Source: SAR202 cluster bacterium bin127 (GTDB lineage Bacteria; Chloroflexota; Dehalococcoidia; Lucifugimonadales; Lucifugimonadaceae). From it: a DNA stretch of 64,000 bases. Positions within the stretch are counted from its first letter, which is position 1; each line of letters begins with the position of its first letter. The notes below the pieces were generated by a model. It did not search any database, had not been told where the DNA came from, and saw nothing but the letters and a program-made list of their open reading frames with translations. The stretch spans positions 124,001 through 188,000 of the forward strand of contig MPNN01000005.1 of NCBI GenBank assembly GCA_002239045.1, written 5' to 3'. Below, one piece after another: positions 8,304 through 18,045 of this stretch. The position numbers and the translations under genes are program-made.

Positions 8304-10442
8304 TTGGCACGTGATCTAAGAGGTCTAGTCTTTGTAGCGGCGCTTGTAATCATCGCAGCCGTCTTCATCGCGATCCCGCGCATCAACTTCAGCGTGGTCA
8401 ATTTCGAATTCGATCGCGGAAACGATGACGCATTTTTGGGCCTTAGCCTAGGACTCGACTTGCAAGGTGGCACGCACCTCGTCTACGACATCGTTGCGCC
8501 AGACGGCGAGGCTCCAAGCGCTGAGGACGTAGACGCCATCCGTACCATCATCGAACGTCGTGTAAACGCATTCGGTGTCAGCGAACCGACCGTCCAAGTA
8601 CTAGGCAATCCTCCCAATCGCATTCTTATTCAACTGCCGGGCCAGAGTGAATCTTCGTTAAACGTCGCTCTCGAAGGTGGTGATGTGACGATCGACAACG
8701 TCGAAGAATTCTTCCGCGCAGACCTCGCCAAACAAGACGTCGAGGTTTTCGAAAACGAAGATGGGTCGATGATCGTCACGTTTGACGAATTCGATGGCCG
8801 CGACGCAGACGTGTGGCGGACCCAATTCCAAGAAAAGTATCCGACCACGCTGCGAGCCACATTCGAGTACGAAATTGGAGTTCCTGAGATTGCGCAAGAA
8901 ACCGACGCGGATACGGATGCCGATTCACACGCTGCGGGCGACGACGCCGATATCGATGCCGAAACCGATGCGCAAGGTCAACACGTCGATGATCAAGATC
9001 AGTCCGCCCCAGACTCGTTGGATCCGACGACGCAGCTCCCAGACCCCGTCCGAATTGCGCCTACCAGAGAAGATGTCCAAGCCGCATTTGAAGCGGCCGG
9101 TTTTTCGGATGTCGCGGTGGGCGATGGAATGGACACGCTACTTTTCACAACTGACGCAGGTGGTGGCTTCAGCCAAGTAGACGCGATCTATTTCGAGGCC
9201 GAATTTACTGGTCGATTGCAAGATAGAACCGTTGATGACCAAGGCAACATCCTGCCGTCCGATATCGAAAATCTGACGAGGCAACTAGCCGATGTCGGCA
9301 ACTTCGCGTCAATACGGGCGCCTGGTAACATCTTGCAGTGGACAGTATCCGGTGGTGTTCAAGAAGCCAAGGCCCTGATTGGATCGACCGCTCAGCTCGA
9401 ATTCCGGGAGCGCCAGTGCGGCCCGATCTTGCCACCGAACGACGTGCCGGTCGAAGAATGGCCTCCAGACGGCCTATCGGATACCGAGTGGCTTTTGCTG
9501 AGATGTTCGTCGCCGCTCTATTTCACCGAACAGGCAACCAACATATCTGCTGACGACCTCGATGACGCGTTCCCGTCGATCGAAGGCACGCCTCCGGCAC
9601 CGGTTGTGACGATCGTATTCAACGAATCTGGTCGCGACGCCTTTTTCGAAGTTACTGGCCGAGTTGCGAGGAACCGCGATGTATTGGCAATCTACCTCGA
9701 CAACGTCGAGCTCGTCGCGCCGACAGTTAACACCCAAGGCGGACAAGGCATCGCCGACGGTCGAGCAATCATTTCCGGCGGCGATTTCACCACTGAACGT
9801 GTCAGAACTTTGGCGATCCAGTTGCGCTCTGGTGCATTGCCGGCGGAACTAGAGCTGTCCGAGGAACGAAGTGTAGACGCCATCTTGGGCGCCGATTCAT
9901 TGCAACGAAGCCTCGTAGCCGGTGGCATCGGCATGGTGCTGCTCGTGATATTCATGATCACTTACTACAAAGTGCCCGGCATCGTAGCGAGCATCTCGCT
10001 GGCTTCCTACCTCGTCATGTTGCTTGCAATCTTCAAGCTTGTGCCGGTGACGATGACGTTGTCAGGTGCGGCAGCGGTCATCTTGTCGCTTGGTTTTGCG
10101 GTGGACGCGAATGTCCTCATCGCCGAGCGCGCGAAGGAAGAGTTGCGGGCCGGACGTGATCTTTTGGCCGCCCTCAACACCGGTTTCGAACGGGCATGGC
10201 CTTCCATCCGAGACGGCAACATTTCGACGATAATCACCGCGGTCGTGCTCTTCTGGTTTGGTGACCGATTTAGCACCAGCATCATGCAGGGCTTTGCTCT
10301 GACCTTAGGGATTGGCGTGCTGCTGAGTATGTTTACGGCCTTCTTTGCTAGCAGACTGATGTTGCGACTGATTGCGCGGACGGCGGTCGGCAAGGCAACC
10401 GGAGTGTTCGTGCCGGTGGCGGATCCGGGGGCACAGTCCTAA
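8304..10442 (+). CDS. secD: Protein translocase subunit SecD
   Basis: Membrane subunit that uses the proton gradient to help SecYEG export. It has an N-terminal membrane segment, then the P1 region with LGLDLQGGTHLVYD and RTIIERRVNAFGVSEP, and five C-terminal membrane segments with the SecD motif GFAVDANVLIAERAKEE. At 712 residues it is longer than usual. Part of the excess is an acidic low-complexity insert at about residues 198-240, rich in Asp, Ala and Gln. The start is TTG at 8304; no better start is near. secF follows within 16 bases, so they are cotranscribed. Confidence 0.95.
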   Translation: MARDLRGLVFVAALVIIAAVFIAIPRINFSVVNFEFDRGNDDAFLGLSLGLDLQGGTHLVYDIVAPDGEAPSAEDVDAIRTIIERRVNAFGVSEPTVQVLGNPPNRILIQLPGQSESSLNVALEGGDVTIDNVEEFFRADLAKQDVEVFENEDGSMIVTFDEFDGRDADVWRTQFQEKYPTTLRATFEYEIGVPEIAQETDADTDADSHAAGDDADIDAETDAQGQHVDDQDQSAPDSLDPTTQLPDPVRIAPTREDVQAAFEAAGFSDVAVGDGMDTLLFTTDAGGGFSQVDAIYFEAEFTGRLQDRTVDDQGNILPSDIENLTRQLADVGNFASIRAPGNILQWTVSGGVQEAKALIGSTAQLEFRERQCGPILPPNDVPVEEWPPDGLSDTEWLLLRCSSPLYFTEQATNISADDLDDAFPSIEGTPPAPVVTIVFNESGRDAFFEVTGRVARNRDVLAIYLDNVELVAPTVNTQGGQGIADGRAIISGGDFTTERVRTLAIQLRSGALPAELELSEERSVDAILGADSLQRSLVAGGIGMVLLVIFMITYYKVPGIVASISLASYLVMLLAIFKLVPVTMTLSGAAAVILSLGFAVDANVLIAERAKEELRAGRDLLAALNTGFERAWPSIRDGNISTIITAVVLFWFGDRFSTSIMQGFALTLGIGVLLSMFTAFFASRLMLRLIARTAVGKATGVFVPVADPGAQS

Positions 10443-10458
10443 AGGACTCGGGAACAAC

Positions 10459-11382
10459 ATGGATTTTGTAGCACTCCGCAAGATATTCCTCCCGATCTCG
10501 GTGGTTTTAGCCGTGGTCTCAGTTGTGCTGCTATTCGCACCCGGGCTCAACCTCGGGATCGACTTCGTGTCCGGAACTAGCACAACCTATGACTTTGTTG
10601 GCGACGATCCGGGATCCGACGCTGTCAACGATGCGCTCGTCGCGTCTGGTCATCCCGAAGCGATTGTGCAAAATCTCGGCGAAGGACAATACCTAGTCCG
10701 AACCAACGATTTGGGCAACGAAGGCAAGAATGTAATTGACGCCGAGTTGACGCTCCTGACGGGCACCGAACCGACAACCCTTGAGACCGTGACAGTCGGA
10801 GCATCGGTGGCCGAAGGTACAGTGCGCAACGCCATCACCGCCGTCGCGGTCGCGGCGGTGTTCGTGATGGTGTACATCATGTACGCATTCAAAACGGTGC
10901 CTGGTTCGTACCGCTACGCAATTTCGGCGGTGATCGCACTGCTCCACGACGTGTTGATCGTCCTTGGGCTTTTTGCCGTTCTAGGCGTCGTTCTAAGCGT
11001 TCAAGTTAACGCCATCTTCATCGTCGGCATCCTGACCGTCATTGGTTACTCGGTCAACGACACCATCGTCATTTTCGACCGCGTTCGTGAAAACGTACTG
11101 CTCGTGCCGTCGAGAGATTTCCGCGTGACTATCAACGCTTCGATCAGAGAGTCGATTATCCGGTCCTTGGGCACCAGCCTTACGACGGCGACCGTGATTA
11201 TTGCGATGCTTCTGTTCGGCGGTCAAAGCCTCCGAGATTTCCTTATCGTCCTATTGTTGGGCGTCATCATCGGTACCTACTCCTCGATCTTCGTAGCCGC
11301 TCAAGTCCTGGTTTCGTGGGACGAGGGAGCCCTCGGAAGATTCACTCGAATATTGCCGCGGTTCCGTCGACGGACAAGTTGA
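10459..11382 (+). CDS. secF: Protein translocase subunit SecF
   Basis: Partner of SecD. The start at 10459 gives MDFVALRKIF and excludes a longer frame that overlaps secD. Family signs are LNLGIDFVSGTSTTYDF near the N-terminus, SVNDTIVIFDRVREN in the C-terminal half and a final membrane bundle with SLTTATVIIAML. About 307 residues and six membrane segments, as expected. The gap to secD is 16 bases. Confidence 0.96.
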   Translation: MDFVALRKIFLPISVVLAVVSVVLLFAPGLNLGIDFVSGTSTTYDFVGDDPGSDAVNDALVASGHPEAIVQNLGEGQYLVRTNDLGNEGKNVIDAELTLLTGTEPTTLETVTVGASVAEGTVRNAITAVAVAAVFVMVYIMYAFKTVPGSYRYAISAVIALLHDVLIVLGLFAVLGVVLSVQVNAIFIVGILTVIGYSVNDTIVIFDRVRENVLLVPSRDFRVTINASIRESIIRSLGTSLTTATVIIAMLLFGGQSLRDFLIVLLLGVIIGTYSSIFVAAQVLVSWDEGALGRFTRILPRFRRRTS

Positions 11383-11476
11383 ACGTGCGATCGCGCTTTC
11401 AACGCGATTTACACTTTCACTAACCAAGCCCCCAGCCCTAGGGCGATCGCGAACAACTCGAACGGACGGTGTTTAG

Positions 11477-12328
11477 ATGCTTATCGGTGCTCATGTAAAA
11501 ACCACAGGCGGCGTTGACAAGGCCGTTGACCGCGCAATAGACATCGGTGCTGAGTGCATGCAAATATTCGCCGCATCTCCGCGTATGTGGCGAGTCACGC
11601 CGATCAAGGACAAGCCGCTCGAGAACTACCGCGCAAAGATGGCCGAAAGCGGCTTAGGCCCGACCATCGTCCACGCAAAATACCTAACCGCTCTCGGATC
11701 CCCCAATCCCGAACTCGTAGAAAAGAGCCGCAAGTCTCTCGCCGAAGAATTAACCCAAACCGAGCGTCTCGGAGCGTTGGGATTGGTGTTTCACCCAGCG
11801 AGCCATCGGGGTGCCGGATTGGATGCTGTTTTCCAGCAGTTCGTCGAAGGCGTCAACATCGTACTCGACGCAGCACCCGGCGACGCGCTGCTGATGTTGG
11901 AGACCTCGGCGGGCTCCGGTGACCACATCGGATCGAAATTCGAGGAGCTAGGTCGTCTAATCAAGGCCATCGACAATCCGCGGGTCGCGACGTGCTTCGA
12001 CACGCAGCACGTCTGGGCTTCCGGTTACAACATCGTCGACAAGGACGGTCTCGACGAAACCATGGATGAGTTTGATCGAGAGATTGGCTTAGATCATTTA
12101 CGTTGCGTCCACGCCAACGATTCCATGCGTGAACGCGGGTCCTCCGTCGACCGACACGACAATATCGGCGAAGGATTGATTGGTCGAGATGGGTTCATGA
12201 ACATCCTCGCGCACCCCGCATTTGCGGATGTGCCATTCTATTTGGAAGTCCCGGGATTTGAGAAAGACGGTCCCGACAAACCGAACGTCGATGCATTGAA
12301 GGCGATCCGGGAAGAGGTATCTTCCTGA
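11477..12328 (+). CDS. nfo: Endonuclease IV (AP endonuclease)
   Basis: Zinc enzyme that cuts DNA 5' of abasic sites in base excision repair. The TIM-barrel metal ligands can be followed in order: VHAKY, VFHPASH, LLMLET, CFDTQHVWASGY, CVHAND, DRHDNIGEG and FYLEVPG. The length of 283 residues is normal. It lies 94 bases after secF and 19 bases before the small zincin gene, which may be cotranscribed. Confidence 0.96.
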   Translation: MLIGAHVKTTGGVDKAVDRAIDIGAECMQIFAASPRMWRVTPIKDKPLENYRAKMAESGLGPTIVHAKYLTALGSPNPELVEKSRKSLAEELTQTERLGALGLVFHPASHRGAGLDAVFQQFVEGVNIVLDAAPGDALLMLETSAGSGDHIGSKFEELGRLIKAIDNPRVATCFDTQHVWASGYNIVDKDGLDETMDEFDREIGLDHLRCVHANDSMRERGSSVDRHDNIGEGLIGRDGFMNILAHPAFADVPFYLEVPGFEKDGPDKPNVDALKAIREEVSS

Positions 12329-12347
12329 TGTTTGCACAGACCGCAGG

Positions 12348-12731
12348 ATGACTCACCGAGTATCGACCGAAGAGTTCGACGGCATCGTTCTCGATGCGCT
12401 CGAAAGGCTCGATCCCGAGTTTTACGAGCGACTGCAAATCGAAAACGTCGACATCGTAGTCGAGGCAGAACCGGCAAGCTTCAAACTCGTCGAACTCGGC
12501 CTCAAACCTGACGAGACTCTGTACGGTCTATCAGAAGGAGTTTCGCTCGTGGATGGCGGTTCCCACTCGGCGTCGTTGCCATCCAAGATCACGATCTACC
12601 AACGACCGATCGAGGAAGCTGTGTCTTCGTACGATGATCTCCGCGAAGAGGTCCGCAAGACCGTGTGGCACGAGGTAGGTCATTTCCTCGGATTCGACGA
12701 AGAGGAAGTTGCGGAGATGGGTTTGGGATAA
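12348..12731 (+). CDS. Minimal zincin metallopeptidase-family protein
   Basis: A 127-residue protein with the zinc motif WHEVGHFLGFDEEEV near the C-terminus, characteristic of the small metallopeptidase family formerly called DUF1025 (PF06262). An acidic residue seven positions after the HExxH is the probable third ligand. Its substrate is not known. It follows nfo closely and converges on the small unknown gene with only eight bases between stops. Confidence 0.88.
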   Translation: MTHRVSTEEFDGIVLDALERLDPEFYERLQIENVDIVVEAEPASFKLVELGLKPDETLYGLSEGVSLVDGGSHSASLPSKITIYQRPIEEAVSSYDDLREEVRKTVWHEVGHFLGFDEEEVAEMGLG

Positions 12732-12739
12732 TAGCGCGA

Positions 12740-13219
12740 TCAGAGCCGCTCTGTCGCAAACAAACCTTCGCTCAGGACAATCGCCCGGTCGCCGTACGAA
12801 ATCGTCGCGGAGCGGAAGGCCCGCAAAACTGCGATGAATCGCGACATGCGGGAATCGTCCTCGTGCACTTCAGCTTGGTAGGCGGGTGCGCCCCAAAAAG
12901 TGTGTTGGGAGCCTTGCAGAATCGTTCGTTCCAGTTCATTTAAGGCCTTTTCGAATGTCTCTCGAGATTGGTTGTTCAATGGAGCATTGTGGCGATCGGC
13001 AAACCACACAGACAACATAGTTTCGCCATTCGGCCCATTTTCGAGATCGGTGACAAGAAACGGTCCTTTTTGACTTGAAAACAGACTTTCGACTGGCTCG
13101 CCGGCCGCGGCGGTCTCTCTCAATGCGGCCTGCAACGACCTGAACAGAGACGACAGATTTGAAACCTTTAACGGTTGTTGATGCAGGATGAGCGTGAGTT
13201 TGTCCGTCGTCGGCGTCAT
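12740..13219 (-). CDS. Conserved-looking protein of unknown function, coupled to selB
   Basis: I do not recognise this 159-residue soluble protein. It has no signal peptide, membrane segment or cysteine motif. Its ATG overlaps the selB stop by four bases (ATGA), so translation is likely coupled and it is the last gene of the ychF-selB run. A mixed alpha/beta composition with segments such as PFLVTDLENGPNGETMLSVW is all that can be said. Confidence 0.75.
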   Translation of the reverse strand: MTPTTDKLTLILHQQPLKVSNLSSLFRSLQAALRETAAAGEPVESLFSSQKGPFLVTDLENGPNGETMLSVWFADRHNAPLNNQSRETFEKALNELERTILQGSQHTFWGAPAYQAEVHEDDSRMSRFIAVLRAFRSATISYGDRAIVLSEGLFATERL

Positions 13220-15141
13220 CTCAGTTTCCTCATGTCGCCAACGCGCATCGTTATATTGTCGCGATCGAGTTGCTCAAGCAATGCGAGCGAATACTTTCGG
13301 CTCGTACCGAGCAGGTCGCGGACGTTGTTGATCGAGATCTCGGAGTTGGACTCGCAGAAGTCGACTACGGTTTCGAGCATCTCGTCGTAGACCTCGGCCG
13401 CGAATACGACATCGGGGCCAGCGCTGACGACTTTGCGACAATCGGCGAGAGCGCCCAGCAACTCCGCGTCGATCTTGTTCCAAGCCGGAGGCGAGTATTG
13501 ATGCTCTCGCAACACGCCCAAGAACCGGTCCACTTCGCCTTGTTGTGCTTTGGTGAACTCAACGCGGTGATCTGCATCGCAGACCGCCGCACCGTGCTGG
13601 AATATCGCACCGTCGTCCACCAGTCGTTGGACGATTGCGTCAAATCCGCTGGCGGAGATTTCGAGACGGTTTCTTAGTTCCTGCCGCGGCATGCCTCGGC
13701 GCAGCGGATAGCGACGGTGGTAATCCTTAAGTGCTTCGAATGCCCGGCGCTGTAGAGATGCGAGGCTTGAATGCAAAACATGAAGCGCTCCAGCGCCATC
13801 AGTTAGACGGACGACCTCGTTGCTCTTGATCAGTTCGATTAGGTCATTGTCCACTTCGCTCCGCGACAGATGTGCAGCGGTCGCGATCTGGGCCGCGTCA
13901 GCGATGCCTAGACGATCAAGCGAGTGCTTGATGACATCCTCGGATCGACCTTCGGACAGTATCTGCAAGTGTTCGATGACGGCTGAATCATTACGTCGGT
14001 GGCGTGGCGCATCGGTTACCAACGCGATGCCACCTCCAAGCGTGTCGTTGCTATCGCGCAACACGAAATGATCACCGTTCGCGATTGGACGAGACGCATT
14101 CATCTTGATCTGCGCCCAACCGCTGTCTCCGGCGTTCAACTGGTTCGCGCCAAGCAGTCGGACCGTCGCCGGCTCTTCCCAAGTTCCGCCGAAAAGCGTG
14201 ACGTGGTGGTTGTGTTTGATGGCGCGTTTGACGCCTGAGATAGCTCTCAACGATGCGTCGAAAACCGAAGTCGTGTTGAACTGCCCTCGTCGCACGAGGG
14301 CTTCCCCTCGTTCGATTTCGGTGTGAGAAATCCCACTAACGCTGACCGCGACGCGGGTGCCGGGTTGGGCAACTTCGATTTCAGAATTGTGGCTCTGCAA
14401 TCCTCGGATTCGAGCGTTCTCTCCCGATGGTAGAAGAGCGACTTCGTCACCCACCTTCAAATTTCCGCCATCTAAAGTGCCTGTCACGACGGCACCGAAA
14501 CCAGCAACGCTGAACGAACGATCGATGAACAACCGAGGCCGTTCATTGCCAACGCGGGGCGGTTTGGCTTGGACAAAGTCCGCGATCATTTGCCGCAATT
14601 GATCAATGCAATCTCCGGTTTCGGACGAAACTGCAACCATGGGGGATCCTCCGAGCGACGTGCCTTCCAACATCTCGGAGATTTCGATTTCGACAAGCTC
14701 GATCAAGTCAGGATCAGCGATATCTGACTTGGTAATAACGATGATTCCGTCGCGAACATCCAACAAATCCAAAATCGCCAAATGCTCTTGCGTCTGTGGC
14801 ATCGGGCCTTCGTCGCCAGCAACGACCAACAAAGCTAGGTCGAAGCCACCCGCACCCATAAGCATCGTCTTCACGAATCTCTCGTGTCCGGGCACGTCAA
14901 CGATGCTCACCACGCCGGCGTCCGCCAAATCGAGCCACGCGAATCCCAATTCGATGGTCATTCCGCGCGCTTTTTCCGCGTCCAAACGGTCTGGATCGAT
15001 TCCAGACAACTTCTCAATGAGTGTGGACTTGCCGTGATCTACGTGACCAGCTGTTCCAACGACGAACATGTTGCGTGTGATTTTGAATCCGCGGAATTGA
15101 CGATAAGTATCGATTATCGGACGAATCTGGGAATCGGTCAT
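13216..15141 (-). CDS. selB: Selenocysteine-specific elongation factor SelB
   Basis: GTPase that delivers selenocysteyl-tRNA to in-frame UGA codons by binding the mRNA SECIS hairpin. G1 GHVDHGKST lies at 32-40, followed by DVPGHERF and ITKSD. EF-Tu-like domains follow, then a C-terminal region of winged helices (segments SASGFDAIVQRLVDDG and ISINNVRDLLGTSRKYSLALLEQLD) that bind SECIS in known SelB. Start 15141 has a GGTGA site and adds 24 residues before the usual MFVVGTAGHVD start at 15069, which remains possible. Its presence implies selenoprotein synthesis; a candidate target lies at 27648-29198. No selA, selD or selC is in the window. Confidence 0.95.
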   Translation of the reverse strand: MTDSQIRPIIDTYRQFRGFKITRNMFVVGTAGHVDHGKSTLIEKLSGIDPDRLDAEKARGMTIELGFAWLDLADAGVVSIVDVPGHERFVKTMLMGAGGFDLALLVVAGDEGPMPQTQEHLAILDLLDVRDGIIVITKSDIADPDLIELVEIEISEMLEGTSLGGSPMVAVSSETGDCIDQLRQMIADFVQAKPPRVGNERPRLFIDRSFSVAGFGAVVTGTLDGGNLKVGDEVALLPSGENARIRGLQSHNSEIEVAQPGTRVAVSVSGISHTEIERGEALVRRGQFNTTSVFDASLRAISGVKRAIKHNHHVTLFGGTWEEPATVRLLGANQLNAGDSGWAQIKMNASRPIANGDHFVLRDSNDTLGGGIALVTDAPRHRRNDSAVIEHLQILSEGRSEDVIKHSLDRLGIADAAQIATAAHLSRSEVDNDLIELIKSNEVVRLTDGAGALHVLHSSLASLQRRAFEALKDYHRRYPLRRGMPRQELRNRLEISASGFDAIVQRLVDDGAIFQHGAAVCDADHRVEFTKAQQGEVDRFLGVLREHQYSPPAWNKIDAELLGALADCRKVVSAGPDVVFAAEVYDEMLETVVDFCESNSEISINNVRDLLGTSRKYSLALLEQLDRDNITMRVGDMRKLR

Positions 15142-15180
15142 TTCACCGGTGTTGCCGCGTGAAGTAATCCCGAATCCGCT

Positions 15181-16023
15181 TTAGGTTCGCAGTTCCAATC
15201 GAACTACAAGAACGAGCGGGAACTCTCGCCAGAACACACCAGACAACGGCGACTTCGCTTGCGAGTAGGCTTCTGGCGGGAATCGCGGCTCTTCGAATCC
15301 GGTCAACGCAAAACCACGATCCAAGAAAACTCGAAGGAGTTCACTTATCGGTCGATGGAAATAGCGGTGAGGTTTTGGTTGCCCATATATGCCGATCCCG
15401 AGGTACGGCCGTGTGCGCAAATAGTCTGGAACCCAGACGGCGAATCGTTCTTCGACTCCGTCCGCGGTGAACTCGCGTTCCAACGTGTTGCGAGTGCCGT
15501 CCGAGTTGAAAACGGGATGAAGGACGCTGAACACGAACCTGCCACCTGGCTTCAGGAGATGCGCAAGCGAACTCGCCAACGGCGAAACAACCGCCATGTC
15601 CATCAATCCCATCGTGCAAACTGCGGCATCGAATTGTGTACCCGATATCGCCGTCATCTCCTCGATGTCGGCAGCATTTGCAACGCGGAAATCGATCCGG
15701 TCTTCATACCCGACAGAACGTCGTTTGGCGCGTTCGATGAAATTGCGCGAGTGGTCGAACGCGACAATCTTCGCGCCGGTTTTCGCCATGCGCCGCGTGA
15801 ATCGCCCGGCTCCACAAGCGACATCTAGCACCTGTTCGCCAGGTTTCAGATCTAGCAATCGCTCTTGTGTCGGTTCGATCAGGAAGTCTTGCGCGGTGTT
15901 TCCATCGCCGATCTGATCATCCCACCAACCTGCGATTTCATCCCAGATTTCGACGGCTTCGTCGAGATGCTGTGGGAAATCGACTGTCTCAATGTCGGAT
16001 ACGTCCGATCCACCGCTATTCAT
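15181..16023 (-). CDS. Class I SAM-dependent methyltransferase
   Basis: About 280 residues. SAM-binding motif I is VLDVACGAGRFTRRMA, the acidic motif II is KIVAFDHS and motif post-I is DAAVCTMGLMDM. The C-terminal part resembles small-molecule methyltransferases of the UbiE/BioC fold. ATG 16023, seven bases after hemW, is chosen over a longer frame that runs into hemW. Substrate unknown; the operon position between hemW and selB gives no clear hint. Confidence 0.87.
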   Translation of the reverse strand: MNSGGSDVSDIETVDFPQHLDEAVEIWDEIAGWWDDQIGDGNTAQDFLIEPTQERLLDLKPGEQVLDVACGAGRFTRRMAKTGAKIVAFDHSRNFIERAKRRSVGYEDRIDFRVANAADIEEMTAISGTQFDAAVCTMGLMDMAVVSPLASSLAHLLKPGGRFVFSVLHPVFNSDGTRNTLEREFTADGVEERFAVWVPDYLRTRPYLGIGIYGQPKPHRYFHRPISELLRVFLDRGFALTGFEEPRFPPEAYSQAKSPLSGVFWREFPLVLVVRLELRT

Positions 16024-16030
16024 GGCTAGT

Positions 16031-17287
16031 TCAACCTTCGTCGCTGTCCAAGATGAACCGTTCGAAGACATTGTTGCCCAACAATCTTCCCCGTCGAGTA
16101 AGCCTGATGCTTCCGTCAGAGTGTTCAATCAAGCCAGCTTTGGTGAGGTCATCGATTTCGGTCCCGTAATTGAACCGCAACGGCGTCCCAAAGCGGTTAC
16201 GAAACTCCTTATGCGAAACACCTTCGGACAACCGCATGCCCAGCATCATGGTTTCCGACATTGCCATCGACTGCGATGTCACCTCTACAAAGTCAATCGC
16301 GAATTCCCCCTCAACAATGTGGAACGCTCCAGCATCGTCATCGCAAGATGCCTCACCCATCGTTTCGATGTATCGCCGCGGAGATTTCATATTGGCGAAC
16401 CGTTTGCCGAACATCGAAGAATGAGCGCCTGGCCCAACGCCGAGGTAGGGTTTGTTGAGCCAATACGCTAAGTTGTGTTGCGATCTATAACCCGGTTTGG
16501 CCCAATTGGATATCTCGTAGTGTTCATATCCGGCATCACCCAGCAGATCCACTGCTAACTCGTACATGTCTGCTGTCAAATCATCGCCCGGGGTTCGCAC
16601 GTCGCCGCGTTGAACATCGCGATAGAGCGGTGTGCCAAGCTCGACTTGCAGACCGTACAGTGACAAATGCTCGGTGCCAAGCTCGATCGCACGCCGTAAT
16701 GTGTTTTCCCAGACCGCAAGCGATTGTTTTGGTAGTCCGAACATCAAATCGATGCTGATGTTGGCAAAACCAGCATCGCGCGCTGCCTCGACCGCGGCGG
16801 CGGCTTCATCCGAACCGTGTCTTCGGGACAACGCCACGAGTATCGGATCAACGAACGATTGGATTCCGATGCTGATGCGATTGAAGCCGGATTTGAGCCA
16901 TACCTCAGATTTGTCGCGATCAACATCGTCCGGATTCGCTTCCAAAGTGATCTCAGCATCGGACACGATTTGCATTGAACGGTCGATGCAGTCGAGTAGC
17001 CGCGTAATCGATTCGCCAGGCAAATACGACGGCGTTCCGCCACCGAAGAAAACAGTCGCCACGCGGGGCCGATTTAAGCGCGTACCCCACAGCGCGATCT
17101 CGGTTGACAGCGCATCGACGAACGAAGGCATCAAGTCTTCGATGCCTTCGTAAGTGTTGAAGTCGCAATAGTTGCATTTTGAAAGGCAAAACGGAATGTG
17201 AACGTAAAGCGCAATAGGCGCGCCCAAATCCACCGGTTTCTCACTCGCCTCAACAAGGGCAGAGTGACTCGTGGAAGATATCGACAT
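16031..17287 (-). CDS. hemW: Radical SAM heme chaperone HemW
   Basis: Radical SAM protein of the HemN-like family that lacks coproporphyrinogen oxidase activity and traffics heme. The cluster cysteines are in HIPFCLSKCNYCDF (C34, C38, C41). Further HemW signs are FFGGGTPSYLP, ISIGIQSFVDP, ISIDLMFGLPKQ and the HemW-type SQHNLAYW. The 418 residues include the C-terminal domain. It sits between the unknown 219-residue gene and the methyltransferase in the ychF-selB run. Confidence 0.93.
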   Translation of the reverse strand: MSISSTSHSALVEASEKPVDLGAPIALYVHIPFCLSKCNYCDFNTYEGIEDLMPSFVDALSTEIALWGTRLNRPRVATVFFGGGTPSYLPGESITRLLDCIDRSMQIVSDAEITLEANPDDVDRDKSEVWLKSGFNRISIGIQSFVDPILVALSRRHGSDEAAAAVEAARDAGFANISIDLMFGLPKQSLAVWENTLRRAIELGTEHLSLYGLQVELGTPLYRDVQRGDVRTPGDDLTADMYELAVDLLGDAGYEHYEISNWAKPGYRSQHNLAYWLNKPYLGVGPGAHSSMFGKRFANMKSPRRYIETMGEASCDDDAGAFHIVEGEFAIDFVEVTSQSMAMSETMMLGMRLSEGVSHKEFRNRFGTPLRFNYGTEIDDLTKAGLIEHSDGSIRLTRRGRLLGNNVFERFILDSDEG

Positions 17288-17326
17288 GTCTACTACGCGC
17301 CTTAAATCGCGACGCTCGACTTCGGA

Positions 17327-17986
17327 TCAAGGGGGTGTCCAGAGCCCGCCTGATGATGGCTGACCGGCGGAGGAACCAGCGTCCGGCGCTTGACCGGCCT
17401 GCATTTCGGCGCGCTCCATCATCTCGCGACGCGCTTCTTCCATCTTCGTGCGTAACCAACGCTCGAGCTGGTCGAGCTCTGGCGGCGAAACGATGAATCG
17501 TTCAATGCGATCCGGTATCGGCAATTGAGCCGATACGGCAAATACGACAGCCGCATCATCGTCCTCGATCGCATCGTTCAATCGTTTCTGGAGATGCTCA
17601 TCCCGAGCACCGGCAGCCTCGACTTGACCAGACTGCACGACCTCCCGCACCTGTTGCGACACCAAATTCTGAGAAGCGCATTGGCCCCAATCAATCAACT
17701 GCGCAAGCAGTTCGGCATCTTCAAACTCCTCGATAACGGCACCGGAGGCAGTTAAACCTCTTACCAACGTGCTTGCTTGCGGATTCATCTGCTGCAACTG
17801 AACCAAGGCGTCCTCGCCTCGGCCGGTAACCGTTTCGACGAATACGCGTCTGATTGCGCCAGATGTCATCGCTTGGCGATCTAGCTGAGCTTTGACCGCT
17901 GACCAGTAGTTCGACAGCATCGCGTCGTAACCTTCTAGGCCCGGGAAGGGTTGCACAAGTCGAACGATGAAAAGGGAACGGGCCAT
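17327..17986 (-). CDS. Protein of unknown function between ychF and hemW
   Basis: Unrecognised 219-residue soluble protein. The middle is alpha-helical and rich in Gln and acidic residues. The last 30 residues are Pro/Gly/Ser-rich with a Met/Ala/Glu-rich helix before them. A good AAAGG site precedes the ATG. It lies 59 bases after ychF and 39 bases before hemW, so it is cotranscribed with them. Confidence 0.7.
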   Translation of the reverse strand: MARSLFIVRLVQPFPGLEGYDAMLSNYWSAVKAQLDRQAMTSGAIRRVFVETVTGRGEDALVQLQQMNPQASTLVRGLTASGAVIEEFEDAELLAQLIDWGQCASQNLVSQQVREVVQSGQVEAAGARDEHLQKRLNDAIEDDDAAVVFAVSAQLPIPDRIERFIVSPPELDQLERWLRTKMEEARREMMERAEMQAGQAPDAGSSAGQPSSGGLWTPP

Positions 17987-18045
17987 TGTGTATGCCTTTC
18001 GCTGTTATCTACTTGGTTTCCGGGACGTCGGATTTAATCACGAAA

